DNA of 64,000 nucleotides. It comes from Microcella daejeonensis. GTDB taxonomy: Bacteria > Actinomycetota > Actinomycetes > Actinomycetales > Microbacteriaceae. The first letter of the stretch is position 1, and the number at the start of each line of letters is the position of its first letter. Shown here piece after piece: positions 1 to 7,793 of the stretch. The stretch spans positions 186,001-250,000 of the forward strand of contig NZ_CP113089.1 of the NCBI RefSeq assembly GCF_026625045.1, in the 5' to 3' direction. The notes below the pieces were generated by a model. The model was not told where the DNA came from. It worked only from the letters and a program-made list of their open reading frames with translations, and did not search any database. The position numbers and the translations under genes were made by a program.

Positions 1-40
1 CGTCGAGGTCGGGCGTGTGCAGGTCGGGGTGCGGGGTCAT
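1..40 (-). CDS. 5' end of a divergent gene, product unknown (partial)
   Basis: An ATG on the minus strand (complement of 38-40) opens a frame that runs off the left edge; only 13 codons are visible, beginning MTPHPDLHTPDLD. The product cannot be identified from so little. It is divergent from the M3 peptidase gene, and the 14-bp phased TGCA array begins just two bases upstream of its start codon. This arrangement is typical of a regulator gene that controls itself and its neighbour, so a winged-helix regulator is a reasonable guess, but that is inference only. Confidence 0.5.
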   Translation of the reverse strand, partial: MTPHPDLHTPDLD

Positions 41-42
41 GG

Positions 43-102
43 TGCAAAGATACCTCTGCAAAGACTTCTTTGCAACATGTTTTTTGCAAAGAAGTCTGTG
101 CA
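43..102. promoter_or_regulatory. Tandem operator array with 14-bp period between divergent genes
   Basis: TGCA occurs at 43, 57, 71, 85 and 99, exactly every 14 bases. The segments between form overlapping palindromes of the form TGCAAAGA-NN-TCTTTGCA: the copy at 57-74 has perfect arms, 85-102 has one mismatch, and 43-60 and 71-88 are more degenerate. The array covers the space between the divergent start at 40 and the -10 of the M3 peptidase (TAGGGT, 132-137). It looks like a cooperative operator for a dimeric helix-turn-helix protein. The regulator is not identified. Confidence 0.7.
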
Positions 103-143
103 CTCTCCGGTCCCGGGTCGGCAGCCCCGCCTAGGGTGGAGGG

Positions 144-2168
144 ATGAGCAACCCCTTCCTCTCCCCCAGCACCCTCCCGTACCAGCTGCCGCCCTTCGCC
201 GACATCGCCGTCGAGCACTACGCGCCCGCCATCACGCGGGGCATGGCCGAGCAGCGCGCCGAGATCGACGCCATCACCGCGCAACCCGACGAGGCGACCT
301 TCGAGAACACGATGGTGCCGCTCGAGCGCAGCGGTCAGACCCTCACCCGCGTGCTGCGGGTCTTCTTCAACCAGTCCTCGGCCGACTCGACCGACGAGGT
401 CGCCGCCATCGAGGAGGAGTTCGCGCCGCAGCTGGCCGCCCACGAGGACGCGATCGAGCTGGATGGCGCGCTGTACGCGCGCATCCGCCACGTCCACGAG
501 CGCCGCGACGCCCTCGACGACGAGCAGCGCTACCTGGTGGAGCGCCGCTTCACCCGCATGACGCTCGCCGGAGCCGGCCTGGACGCGGAGCAGAAGGCTC
601 GCCTCACCGAGCTCAACCAGCGGCTGTCGGTGCTGCAGACCAAGTTCGAGAAGAACCTGCTCGCCGACACGAACGACCTCGCCGTCGTCATCGATTCGGT
701 CGACGAGCTCGACGGCCTCAGCGAGGGCGAGATCTCGGCCGCCGCCCAGGCGGCATCCGACCGCGGGCTCGAGGGCAAGCACCTCATCACGCTCGTGCTG
801 CCCACCGGGCACCCCGTGCTGGAGAGCCTGACGAACCGGGAGGTGCGCGAGCGCATCATGCGGGCATCCCGTCAGCGGGCGGCGCGCGGCAACCAGCACG
901 ACAACAGCGCCGTGCTGCTCGAGATCGTGCGGCTGCGGGCGCGCCGGGCCGAGCTGCTCGGCTTCGCGAGCCACGCCGACTTCATCACCGCCGACCAGAC
1001 CGCGAAGACGCCGCAGCGCGTCGCCGCGATGCTCGAGCCGCTCGCGCAGGCCGCCGCCCGCAACGCTCGCGCCGAGAAGCCGAAGCTCGAGCAGCTGGCC
1101 GGCCACCCCATCGAGGCGCACGATTGGGCCTTCTACAGCGAGAAGGTGCGCAAGGCCGAGTTCGACGTCGACACGAGCGAGCTCAAGCCCTACTTCGAGG
1201 CCGAGCGGGTGCTGCAGCAGGGCGTCTTCGCCGCCGCGACGAAGGTGTACGGCATCACGTTCAGCGAGCGCCACGACCTGCAGGGCTACACCGAGGGCGT
1301 GCGCGTGTTCGAGGTGCGCAACGAGGACGGCTCCGAGCTCGGCCTCTACCTGCTCGACCTGTACACGCGCGACACCAAGCGCGGCGGCGCGTGGATGAAC
1401 GAGCTCATCGGCCAGAACGAGCTGCTCGACCACCCGACGATCGTCGTCAACAACCTCAACGTCTCGAAGCCCGCCGCGGGCGAGCCGACCCTGCTGACCT
1501 TCGACGAGGTCAACACCTTCTTCCACGAGTTCGGCCACGCCCTGCACGGCCTCTTCGCGCACGTCGTCTACCCGAGCTTCACGGGCACGAACGTGTACCG
1601 CGACTTCGTCGAGTTCCCCAGCCAGGTCAACGAGATGTGGATGCTCTGGCCCGAGATCGTGAACGACTACGCCGTGCACCACCAGACCGGGGAGCCCATT
1701 GACGCGGGCATCATCGACCGCATCCGGGCCTCCCAGACCTGGGGCGAGGGCTTCGCGACGAGCGAGTACCTCGCCGCGGCGCTGCTCGACCAGGCCTGGC
1801 ACCGGCTCTCGTCGGCCGAGGCGGACGCGGTGACCGACGTCGCCGCCTTCGAGCGCGAGGCCCTCGCGGCCGTCGGGCTCGACGACCCGGCGGTGCCGAC
1901 CCGGTACTCCAGCTGCTACTTCGCCCACACGTTCTCGGGCGGCTACTCGGCCGGCTACTACTCGTACATCTGGAGCGAGGTGCTCGACGCCGACACCGTG
2001 CAGTGGTTCGAGCAGAACGGCGGTCTCACGCGCGCGAACGGCGACCGGTTCCGGCAGTACGTGCTCGGCATCGGCGGCAAGCAGGATCCGCTCGAGGCCT
2101 ACCGCGCGTTCCGCGGGCGCGACGCCGTGATCGAGCCGCTGCTCGAGCGTCGCGGCCTCGCGGCCTGA
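144..2168 (+). CDS. dcp: M3 family zinc metallopeptidase, peptidyl-dipeptidase Dcp type
   Basis: This is a 674-aa cytosolic oligopeptidase of the thimet family, expected to remove dipeptides from peptide C-termini during peptide turnover. The zinc site is FHEFGHALHGLF with HEFGH at residues 461-465, and the third ligand is Glu490 in EFPSQVNEMW, 29 residues downstream as in E. coli Dcp. The length matches Dcp (about 680 aa), and GTNVYRDFVEFPSQ fits Dcp better than PrlC. No signal peptide is seen. The ATG lies six bases after a TAGGGT -10 box (132-137), and GGAGGG in the gap could also act as a ribosome site. The phased TGCA array just upstream suggests regulated expression. It ends at a strong terminator shared with the convergent acetyltransferase gene. 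Confidence 0.93.
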   Translation: MSNPFLSPSTLPYQLPPFADIAVEHYAPAITRGMAEQRAEIDAITAQPDEATFENTMVPLERSGQTLTRVLRVFFNQSSADSTDEVAAIEEEFAPQLAAHEDAIELDGALYARIRHVHERRDALDDEQRYLVERRFTRMTLAGAGLDAEQKARLTELNQRLSVLQTKFEKNLLADTNDLAVVIDSVDELDGLSEGEISAAAQAASDRGLEGKHLITLVLPTGHPVLESLTNREVRERIMRASRQRAARGNQHDNSAVLLEIVRLRARRAELLGFASHADFITADQTAKTPQRVAAMLEPLAQAAARNARAEKPKLEQLAGHPIEAHDWAFYSEKVRKAEFDVDTSELKPYFEAERVLQQGVFAAATKVYGITFSERHDLQGYTEGVRVFEVRNEDGSELGLYLLDLYTRDTKRGGAWMNELIGQNELLDHPTIVVNNLNVSKPAAGEPTLLTFDEVNTFFHEFGHALHGLFAHVVYPSFTGTNVYRDFVEFPSQVNEMWMLWPEIVNDYAVHHQTGEPIDAGIIDRIRASQTWGEGFATSEYLAAALLDQAWHRLSSAEADAVTDVAAFEREALAAVGLDDPAVPTRYSSCYFAHTFSGGYSAGYYSYIWSEVLDADTVQWFEQNGGLTRANGDRFRQYVLGIGGKQDPLEAYRAFRGRDAVIEPLLERRGLAA

Positions 2169-2180
2169 GCCGGGCGCGGC

Positions 2181-2216
2181 GGGCCGGCGTCGGGGGCGCT
2201 CCCCCGGCGCCGGCCC
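2181..2216. terminator. Bidirectional terminator between dcp and the Eis-type gene
   Basis: A 16-bp stem pairs 2181-2196 with 2201-2216, containing one T-G wobble, around a CGCT loop. It lies between the convergent stop codons at 2168 and 2226. There is no U-tract, as is common for GC-rich actinobacterial terminators, and the symmetry suggests it serves both genes. Confidence 0.8.
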
Positions 2217-2225
2217 GGCGCGCGT

Positions 2226-3524
2226 CTAGAACCAGAAGCTGAGGCGCGGGGGCACGGGCGTCACGGCGAGGGCGTGCAGGCGCTCGAGCGCCTCCTGACC
2301 GCCCGAGGCGCGCCCGGCGGCGGCGAGCGTCAGCGGGCTCGTGCCGCCGAGGTGCACGGCGGCGAGGGCGCCCGCGTCGAGGGTGACCTCGGCGGGAGCA
2401 TCCGTCGTCATCACGGTCGCGCGCCCCGCCTCGTCGACGGCCAGCGAGAAGCGGCCCGCGGCGAAGCCGAGCGGGTCGGTCACCTCGAGCACGATCGCGC
2501 CCGCGGTCTGCCAGCGGCGGCCCTCGAGGGCGACGGCGACGTCGAGGATGCGCGTCCACAGGTGATCGGAGTGCGCCCGGGTGCGCACGGCCCGCGGGTC
2601 GGCGACCATCCAGCGCAGGGGCTCGTCGACGCTGCGCAGGTCGACCGTGATCTCGTGCACGAGGTCGAGCTCGAGCAGGTACCGCCACAGGCCCGCGTAG
2701 GCGTCGGTCGTGGCGGCGACGAGGTCGACGACCTCGACCGGATGCCGCGAGAAGTCGGCGCCGGCGTCCTTCACCCGGTAGACGACGAAGCCCTGCGGCT
2801 CGCCGTGCTCGTCGTCGTAGCGCACCGCCCGCAGGTCGGCCGCCTTCTTCGCGAGCGAGGCGCGCAGGCCCAGCAGACGATCCCAGTAGCCCGGCCAGCG
2901 GTCGACGTCGCCGGCGACGCGGGCGCGCTGCTGGATGCCCGGGGCGATCGTGCGCAGGGCATCCCGCTGCACGAAATGCACCCGGCCCTTCGCCTGCGGT
3001 CCCGTCCACGCCGCGCGCCGGGTGTCGATCACGAGGTCGACGGCCGAGGCCACGGGGGCGAAGCCGAAGCGGCCGTAGATCGTCGCCTCCGAGACGGTGA
3101 GCGCGGCGATCGGCAGGCGCAGGGCGCGCGCCGTGCGCAGCTCGCCCTCCAGCAGGGCGCGGGCGATGCCGCGGCGGCGATGGGTCGGGGCGACCGTGAC
3201 GCCGCTGATCGCCCAGGCCGGGAGCGAGCCGCCTCCGGGCATCGTCAGCGGGGTCGGCCAGCTGTCGACCGTGGCGACCGGGGTCTCGGGCTCGGCCGCG
3301 GAGTCGTCCCAGACCGCGGTCGTGCGGCGGTCGTCGTACGCCTCGCGCGCCTCGTAGAGCTCCTCGGCCTCGGCGATGGAGCTGTAGAAGCCGCGGCTGA
3401 CCGCCTGCGAGAAGGCGTCGCGCTCGTCGGGGTCGGCGCCGACGAGACCGTAGCGCAGACCTCCCGCGGCGAGGACGTCGGTCGAGGCGGCGTCGGCGGG
3501 CAGGGTGCGGAAGAGCTCGTCCAT
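2226..3524 (-). CDS. Eis-family GNAT N-acetyltransferase
   Basis: This is a 432-aa protein with the Eis layout: an N-terminal GNAT domain, a second GNAT-like domain and a sterol-carrier-like C-terminus ending in SFWF. The acetyl-CoA loop is THRRRGIARALL, and GRFGFAPVASAVDL is the usual strand after it. Family members acetylate amino groups on diverse substrates, including aminoglycosides; the natural substrate here is unknown. The start is set at 3524 (MDELFRTLP) because a TAGCCT -10 (complement of 3532-3537) lies seven bases upstream, which makes a leaderless mRNA. A further in-frame start at 3560 lies inside the 3' end of benE. The benE stop is only ten bases away, so read-through is also likely. 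Confidence 0.88.
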   Translation of the reverse strand: MDELFRTLPADAASTDVLAAGGLRYGLVGADPDERDAFSQAVSRGFYSSIAEAEELYEAREAYDDRRTTAVWDDSAAEPETPVATVDSWPTPLTMPGGGSLPAWAISGVTVAPTHRRRGIARALLEGELRTARALRLPIAALTVSEATIYGRFGFAPVASAVDLVIDTRRAAWTGPQAKGRVHFVQRDALRTIAPGIQQRARVAGDVDRWPGYWDRLLGLRASLAKKAADLRAVRYDDEHGEPQGFVVYRVKDAGADFSRHPVEVVDLVAATTDAYAGLWRYLLELDLVHEITVDLRSVDEPLRWMVADPRAVRTRAHSDHLWTRILDVAVALEGRRWQTAGAIVLEVTDPLGFAAGRFSLAVDEAGRATVMTTDAPAEVTLDAGALAAVHLGGTSPLTLAAAGRASGGQEALERLHALAVTPVPPRLSFWF

Positions 3525-3534
3525 GCGGCTCAGG

Positions 3535-4710
3535 CTATCGAGGAGCGGCCCGTCGAGCACGGGTCACCAGCAGCACGACGGCCCCGACGAGCAGGCCCCA
3601 GAAGGCGCTGCCGATGCCCGCGACGACGACCCCCGAGGCCACGACGACGAGCGTGACGGCCGCGGTGAGCCGCGTCTCCGGCGCCTCGAAGGCCGCGACG
3701 AGGCCCGTCGTGAAGGCGCCGAGCAGGGCGAGCCCCGCGACGGCGATGATGAGAACGGGCGGCGCGGCCGTGACCAGGGCGGTCGCGGCACCCGCGCTCA
3801 GCCCGAGCAGCACGTAGACGACGCCGCCGGCGACGGGCGCGATCCAGCGGCGATCGCGGTCGGGATGCGCGTCAGGCCCCGCCATGAGGGCCGCCGTGAG
3901 CGCCGCCAGGTTGACGGCGAACCCGCCGAGCGGGGCTCCGATCGCGGTGACGAGACCGCTCGAGACGAGCACCGCCCGCGCGGGGGCGGGCGGGTACCCG
4001 AGCGTCGTGAGCACCGCGAAGCCGGGGACGTTCTGGCCCGCCATCGTCACGATGAAGAGCGGCAGCCCGAGCGAGGCGATGACGAGCGGGTCGAGGGTCG
4101 GCAGCGTGAGGGTGAGCACGGGGGCCAGGGATGCGGTGGGCATCCCATCGCCGCTCGCCGGCGCCCCGCCCGCCTGGATGACGATGCCGATGGCGGCGAC
4201 GAGCATGGCGGCGGGCACCGCCCAGCGCGGCGCGAGGCGCACGAGCAGCAACCAGACCAGCACGACGGGCACGGCGAGCAGGGGCTGCTCGACGACGGCG
4301 GTGACGGGGGCGATGCAGAGGGGCAGCAGGATCCCGGCGAGCATCGCGCCGGCGAGCGGCATCGGGATGCGCGTCATCGCGCGGCCGAGCGGGCGGATGA
4401 GGCCCGTGACGACGATGAGCAGACCGCAGATTATGAAGGCGCCGATCGCGGCCCGGTAGTCGCCCACCGCGCCCTCGGCGGCGACGAGCAGCGCCGCGCC
4501 GGGCGTCGACCAGGCGAAGGAGAGCGGCAGGCGGAAGGCGGCGCTCAACGCGATCGCGAGGCCGGCCTGGCCGAGGCACAGCACGAGCAGGCCCGAGGCG
4601 GCCTCGGCGGGCGTCGCGCCGACCGCGAGGAGGCCCGCGATGACGATCGCGAAGGAGCTGGCGAAGCCGGTGAGCGCCCCGACGATGCCGGCGACGATGG
4701 GCTGCAGCAT
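3535..4710 (-). CDS. benE: BenE-type benzoate/H+ symporter
   Basis: This is a 391-aa inner membrane protein with about 12 hydrophobic segments. It shows BenE family features, including the N-terminal GFASSFAIVIAGLLAVGA stretch and the FAWSTPGAALL motif. The family imports benzoate and related aromatic acids with protons. No aromatic degradation genes are present in the window, so the substrate remains open. The ATG at 4710 lies six bases downstream of a TAGGCT -10 (complement of 4717-4722), predicting a leaderless transcript. The stop is ten bases before the Eis-type gene, and the two may be cotranscribed. Confidence 0.87.
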   Translation of the reverse strand: MLQPIVAGIVGALTGFASSFAIVIAGLLAVGATPAEAASGLLVLCLGQAGLAIALSAAFRLPLSFAWSTPGAALLVAAEGAVGDYRAAIGAFIICGLLIVVTGLIRPLGRAMTRIPMPLAGAMLAGILLPLCIAPVTAVVEQPLLAVPVVLVWLLLVRLAPRWAVPAAMLVAAIGIVIQAGGAPASGDGMPTASLAPVLTLTLPTLDPLVIASLGLPLFIVTMAGQNVPGFAVLTTLGYPPAPARAVLVSSGLVTAIGAPLGGFAVNLAALTAALMAGPDAHPDRDRRWIAPVAGGVVYVLLGLSAGAATALVTAAPPVLIIAVAGLALLGAFTTGLVAAFEAPETRLTAAVTLVVVASGVVVAGIGSAFWGLLVGAVVLLVTRARRAAPR

Positions 4711-4751
4711 GAGGCGAGCCTAGAGCGCGGCCCGGCCCCCGCCGGTGCGAC

Positions 4752-6170
4752 TCAGCGCGAGGCGGGAGCGGCTCCCTCGTGGGTGGCGGCGTAGGCCCGG
4801 CGCGACCACATCGCGACGTGGTGGTGCAGCTCGGGGATGAGCGGCTCGTGCTCGGGCTTCATGAGCACGCTGCGCATGATGCGGGCGTGGTCGGCGTCGC
4901 GCTCGAGCTCGATGCCGCGGGCGGCGAGGGGCTCGGGACCGACGACGTAGGTGGCGAGGTGGGTCTGCTGCGGGCGGGTGGTGTCGGCTGCCATCTCGAA
5001 GATGGCGTGACTGACGCGGTCGAGCTCGCTCATGCTGCGCACCCGCGGCAGGTACGTGATGATGTCGAGCTCGGGGCGCTGGTACGGCTGCAGGATGTCG
5101 CAGTCGGCGAGCAGGCCGTACCAGGTCTGGGCGGCCCGGTAGCCGGGCAGCACGATGCCGCCGAGGCCCTGCTCGGTGAGCGGGAAGACCTTGAGCGTCG
5201 CCCACAGCGCGGCGGCCGAGGCTCCCGCGCGCGAGCACTCGAGCTGGATCTCGCCGAAGTGCCGCTCGGTGCTCGCGAAGTACGTGTACGGCGATTCGTG
5301 GTGGTAGTACCGCAGGATCGACTGGTCGTTGAAGAGCACGGCGCCGCAGCCGTAGGGCTGCAGGCCGTGCTTGTGCGGGTCGACGACGACGGAGTCGGCG
5401 TCGCGGATGGCCCGGAAGTGCCGCGCCGTCTCGGGGTCGAGGTGGTCGGCGATGATCGAGAAGAACCCGCCGTAGGCCGTGTCGACGTGCACCCGCGCTC
5501 CGTACCGGCGGGCGAGCGGCACGATGTCGGCGAGCGGATCGACGGCGCCGAGGCCCGTGGTGCCGAGCGTGGCGACGACGACGCCCGCGGTGCCGCGCTG
5601 CAGTTCGCGCTCGAGGGCGTCGAGGTCCATCCGCCCGCGGGCGTCGGTCGGGATGCCCACCGTCGGCATGCCGAGCACCTCGCCCATGCGGGAGTGCGTG
5701 TAGTGGGCATCCGCGCTGTGCAGGATGCTGCTGCCGGGCCGGATCTCACGGCTCACCCAGAGCGCCTCGAGGTTCGCGGTGGTGCCGCTCCAGGTGAGGT
5801 GCCCCATGTAGTCATCGGGGTACCCGAACATGGCGGCGAGCTGGTCGAGCACCTCGTGCTCCATGGCGGTGGTCGCGCGGCTCGCGTCGATGGAGTGGTT
5901 GTTGGGGTTCAGCTGCATCGTGGCGAGGTAGGCGGCCATCGCGACGGGGTGCGGCGGCTTGAGCATCTGCCCCGCGTACTGCGGGTGGAAGTAGGGGTAG
6001 TTGTCGTCGAGGCGCTCGACGAGCTCGGAGAGCACGGCCTGCACCTGATCGGGGTCGGCGTGGGTGGATTTGTGCACCGGCCACTCGCCGTACGTGGCCT
6101 TCAGGTCGCCGATGCCGGTCATCACCGTCGGCAGGAGCTCCTGCAGATCGATGGCACGCTTCGCACTCAC
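4752..6170 (-). CDS. Group II PLP-dependent decarboxylase (aromatic/glutamate decarboxylase fold)
   Basis: This 472-aa type I fold PLP enzyme belongs to the family of DOPA, tyrosine and glutamate decarboxylases. The PLP lysine is Lys267 in VDPHKHGLQPYG; the upstream HVDTAYGGF holds the PLP-binding Asp, and LNPNNHSIDASRATTAMEHE resembles the N-terminal cofactor region. Which amino acid is decarboxylated cannot be read from the sequence. The start is a GTG at 6170, preceded at about eight bases by GAAGGAG. A TAGACT -10 (complement of 6240-6245) with a 16-bp palindrome over the -35 region implies an inducible or repressed promoter with a leader of about 60 bases. Confidence 0.85.
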   Translation of the reverse strand: MSAKRAIDLQELLPTVMTGIGDLKATYGEWPVHKSTHADPDQVQAVLSELVERLDDNYPYFHPQYAGQMLKPPHPVAMAAYLATMQLNPNNHSIDASRATTAMEHEVLDQLAAMFGYPDDYMGHLTWSGTTANLEALWVSREIRPGSSILHSADAHYTHSRMGEVLGMPTVGIPTDARGRMDLDALERELQRGTAGVVVATLGTTGLGAVDPLADIVPLARRYGARVHVDTAYGGFFSIIADHLDPETARHFRAIRDADSVVVDPHKHGLQPYGCGAVLFNDQSILRYYHHESPYTYFASTERHFGEIQLECSRAGASAAALWATLKVFPLTEQGLGGIVLPGYRAAQTWYGLLADCDILQPYQRPELDIITYLPRVRSMSELDRVSHAIFEMAADTTRPQQTHLATYVVGPEPLAARGIELERDADHARIMRSVLMKPEHEPLIPELHHHVAMWSRRAYAATHEGAAPASR

Positions 6171-6239
6171 AGCCGCACTCCTTCGTGGGGGTGGTCGCCG
6201 ACGGGCGCGGGATGTGCGGCGACGGCGATGTCGAGGGTG

Positions 6240-6270
6240 AGTCTACGCAGTTTCCGTTCGTGCACGAACG
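6240..6270 (-). promoter_or_regulatory. Promoter of the PLP decarboxylase with palindromic operator
   Basis: On the minus strand a -10 TAGACT lies at 6245-6240. Just upstream, 6255-6270 is a perfect 16-bp palindrome, CGTTCGTGCACGAACG, covering the expected -35 position. Perfect dyads of this length and content are typical TetR-type operators, and binding here would block RNA polymerase. The regulator gene is not in the immediate neighbourhood. Confidence 0.6.
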
Positions 6271-6411
6271 AATGGATGCGCGGGGCGGGTTCTCCGTCGC
6301 CGGGGCGGGTTGTTGGTTCCCGGCGCGCTGCAAGGCGGGGGCGTCGAGGTGCGGGCGCGAGGCGCGGGGCGCGGGCTGGGGTCGCGGGATCCGCTCACGA
6401 TCCGTGCGCGC

Positions 6412-6468
6412 CTTCCACTCTGCAGGCATTCAGCGAGGATGCATCACGAAAGTCCTGCAGAGTGGAAG
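6412..6468. repeat. 57-bp dispersed hairpin element, copy 1
   Basis: The 15-base arms CTTCCACTCTGCAGG and CCTGCAGAGTGGAAG are perfect inverted repeats around a 27-base loop. The reverse complement of the loop starts ACTTTCGTGA and ends TGAATG, like the loop of copy 2 at 18877-18933, so this copy is in the opposite orientation. Function is unknown; it could be a REP-like DNA element or a transcribed hairpin. Confidence 0.85.
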
Positions 6469-6526
6469 CTGCCGAGGGGCGAATGCGCTGCCTTCGTCCC
6501 CGTCACCACCGGCGCGGAGCCGACCG

Positions 6527-6568
6527 TGCGCTCGGCAGGAATCAACCCTGCGACCACGAGATGAGAAG
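6527..6568 (-). pseudogene. Degenerate tRNA-Arg 3'-half copy A
   Basis: This stretch matches the 3' part of the intact tRNA-Arg (6664-6706) from the acceptor end to near the anticodon stem, with a few changes (TGCGCTCGG for TGCCCTCGG, and ATCAACCCTG in the T-arm). The 5' half is absent. It is followed by a short GC-rich spacer that recurs after copy B, so the copies form a tandem unit of 62-75 bases. Confidence 0.75.
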
Positions 6569-6588
6569 CACCGCGAGATGCGCTCCGG

Positions 6589-6631
6589 TGCCCTCGGCAG
6601 GAATCGAACCTGCGACCACGAGATGAGAGGC
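6589..6631 (-). pseudogene. Degenerate tRNA-Arg 3'-half copy B
   Basis: The acceptor and T-arm are identical to the intact gene (TGCCCTCGGCAGGAATCGAA on the plus strand). Similarity fades after the variable loop, at AGATGAGAGG versus AGATTAGAAGG. It lies 75 bases from the functional gene and 62 from copy A. Such 3' duplications are the usual scar of site-specific integration at a tRNA gene, although no integrase is present here. Confidence 0.78.
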
Positions 6632-6663
6632 ACCGCGAGGTGCGCTCCGATCGAGCCGGACGG

Positions 6664-6736
6664 TGCCCTCGGCAGGAATCGAACCTGCGACCAAGAGATT
6701 AGAAGGCTCCTGCTCTATCCGCTGAGCTACGAGGGC
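6664..6736 (-). tRNA. tRNA-Arg (anticodon TCT)
   Basis: Read on the minus strand from 6736, this folds as a full cloverleaf: acceptor GCCCTCG paired with CGAGGGC, D-arm GCTCAGCGGATAGAGC, anticodon loop CTTCTAA with anticodon TCT, and T-arm GCAGGTTCGATTCCTGC. The anticodon stem has one C-U opposition at its loop end. CCA is not encoded. It reads AGA codons, which are rare in this GC-rich DNA. A TACCCT -10 (complement of 6748-6753) lies 11 bases upstream. Confidence 0.93.
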
Positions 6737-6761
6737 AGCTGCTGCCCAGGGTACCGGAGCG

Positions 6762-7025
6762 CTACCCCTTCGCCTCGGCGAGCGCCGTCAGCAGTCGGGG
6801 CAGGGTCGGCACGCCCTCCGCGGTGACGAGGATGGAGTCGTCGGCCCGGCGCACGACGATCGTCGGCGTCGAGGTGACGCCGTGGGCGAGGGCGCGCTCC
6901 TGGTGGGCGGCCACGTCGAGCTCCTCGACGACGAGCTCGGGCACGAGGCGCTGCGCCTCCGCGACGACCTCGCGCGCTCGATGGCAGGGGTCGCAGAAGG
7001 CCGAGGTGAAGAGTTCGATGCGCAC
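6762..7025 (-). CDS. Small thioredoxin/glutaredoxin-like protein
   Basis: This 87-aa protein is a single thioredoxin-fold domain with an N-terminal redox motif FCDPCHRA (CxxC near residues 11-14) and the cis-Pro loop TSTPTIVV. It probably acts as a cytosolic thiol-disulfide exchange protein, but its partner is unknown. The GTG start at 7025 lies six bases after a TAGCCT -10 (complement of 7032-7037), so the mRNA is leaderless. It is divergent from orn and lies just upstream of tRNA-Arg. Confidence 0.82.
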   Translation of the reverse strand: MRIELFTSAFCDPCHRAREVVAEAQRLVPELVVEELDVAAHQERALAHGVTSTPTIVVRRADDSILVTAEGVPTLPRLLTALAEAKG

Positions 7026-7137
7026 CGCCCCAGGCTACGCGCGCCGCCTGCGCGCTCGCCGCCCCCGCGCGCCGACCACCCGCGCCGACGCTGCCGGCCC
7101 GCCCGGGGCCGTCGGGGGCGCCGGATAGGGTGGGGGC

Positions 7138-7758
7138 GTGAGTTCAACGACCGAGCGCCTCGTCTGGATCGACTGCGAGATGACGGGGCTCGACCTGACG
7201 AGGGACGAGCTCGTCGAGGTCGCGGTCGTCATCACCGACTACGAGCTCGAGCCCGTGCATCCCGGGTTCTCGATCGTCATCGCGCCCAGCGCCGCCGCCC
7301 TCGAGGGCATGGGCGACTTCGTGCGCGACATGCACACCTCGAGCGGACTGCTCGACGAGCTCGCCGACGGCGTGAGCCTCGCCGACGCTGAGCAGGCGGT
7401 GCTCGACTACATCGCCGAGCACGTGCCCACCGCGGGCCAGGCGCCCCTCGCCGGCAACACCATCGGCACCGACCGCTCCTTCATCGCCCGCGACATGCCC
7501 CGGGTGGATGCCCATCTGCACTACCGCTCCGTCGACGTCTCCTCGATCAAGGAGCTCGTGCGCCGCTGGTTCCCCCGCGTGTACTTCAACGCCCCGGCCA
7601 AGAACGGCGGGCACCGGGCCCTGGCCGACATCCTCGAGTCGATCCGCGAGCTCGAGTACTACCGCCGCATCGGCTTCACGGCCGAACCCGGACCGACGAG
7701 CGAGGCCGCTCAGGCGGTCGCCGCCGAGGTCGTGGAGAAGTGGAGCCCGCGTCTGTAA
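7138..7758 (+). CDS. orn: Oligoribonuclease
   Basis: This 206-aa DEDDh exonuclease degrades 2-5 nt RNA fragments, including pGpG from c-di-GMP turnover, to mononucleotides. The first Exo motif is WIDCEMTGLDL near the N-terminus, and later motifs include RSVDVSSIKELVRRW and GGHRALADILESIRELEYYR (the final H and D). Length matches the family (about 180-210 aa). The GTG start is six bases after a TAGGGT -10 (7126-7131), so it is leaderless. A small hairpin and tRNA-His follow. Confidence 0.96.
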   Translation: MSSTTERLVWIDCEMTGLDLTRDELVEVAVVITDYELEPVHPGFSIVIAPSAAALEGMGDFVRDMHTSSGLLDELADGVSLADAEQAVLDYIAEHVPTAGQAPLAGNTIGTDRSFIARDMPRVDAHLHYRSVDVSSIKELVRRWFPRVYFNAPAKNGGHRALADILESIRELEYYRRIGFTAEPGPTSEAAQAVAAEVVEKWSPRL

Positions 7759-7773
7759 TAGACTTCTCGGGTT

Positions 7774-7788
7774 CCGCTGCTTCAGCGG
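7774..7788 (+). terminator. Short hairpin after orn
   Basis: CCGCTG and CAGCGG form a 6-bp perfect stem with a CTT loop, 15 bases after the orn stop. It could end the orn transcript before tRNA-His or act in processing. There is no U-tract, so the call is tentative. Confidence 0.4.
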
Positions 7789-7793
7789 CGCAT

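Larger units (their letters stand above)
6271..6663. other. Gene-poor spacer holding repeat elements
   Basis: No credible coding region is visible on either strand between the decarboxylase promoter and tRNA-Arg. The spacer contains one copy of the 57-bp hairpin element (6412-6468) and two broken copies of the tRNA-Arg 3' half (6527-6568 and 6589-6631). The remainder shows no recognisable signal. Confidence 0.6.

Noticed and set aside
6664..6736. The plus strand of tRNA-Arg and its fragments as a coding region
   Set aside because: Frames here encode only the reverse of the tRNA (GRNRTCDHEM-like repeats); the cloverleaf explains the sequence.
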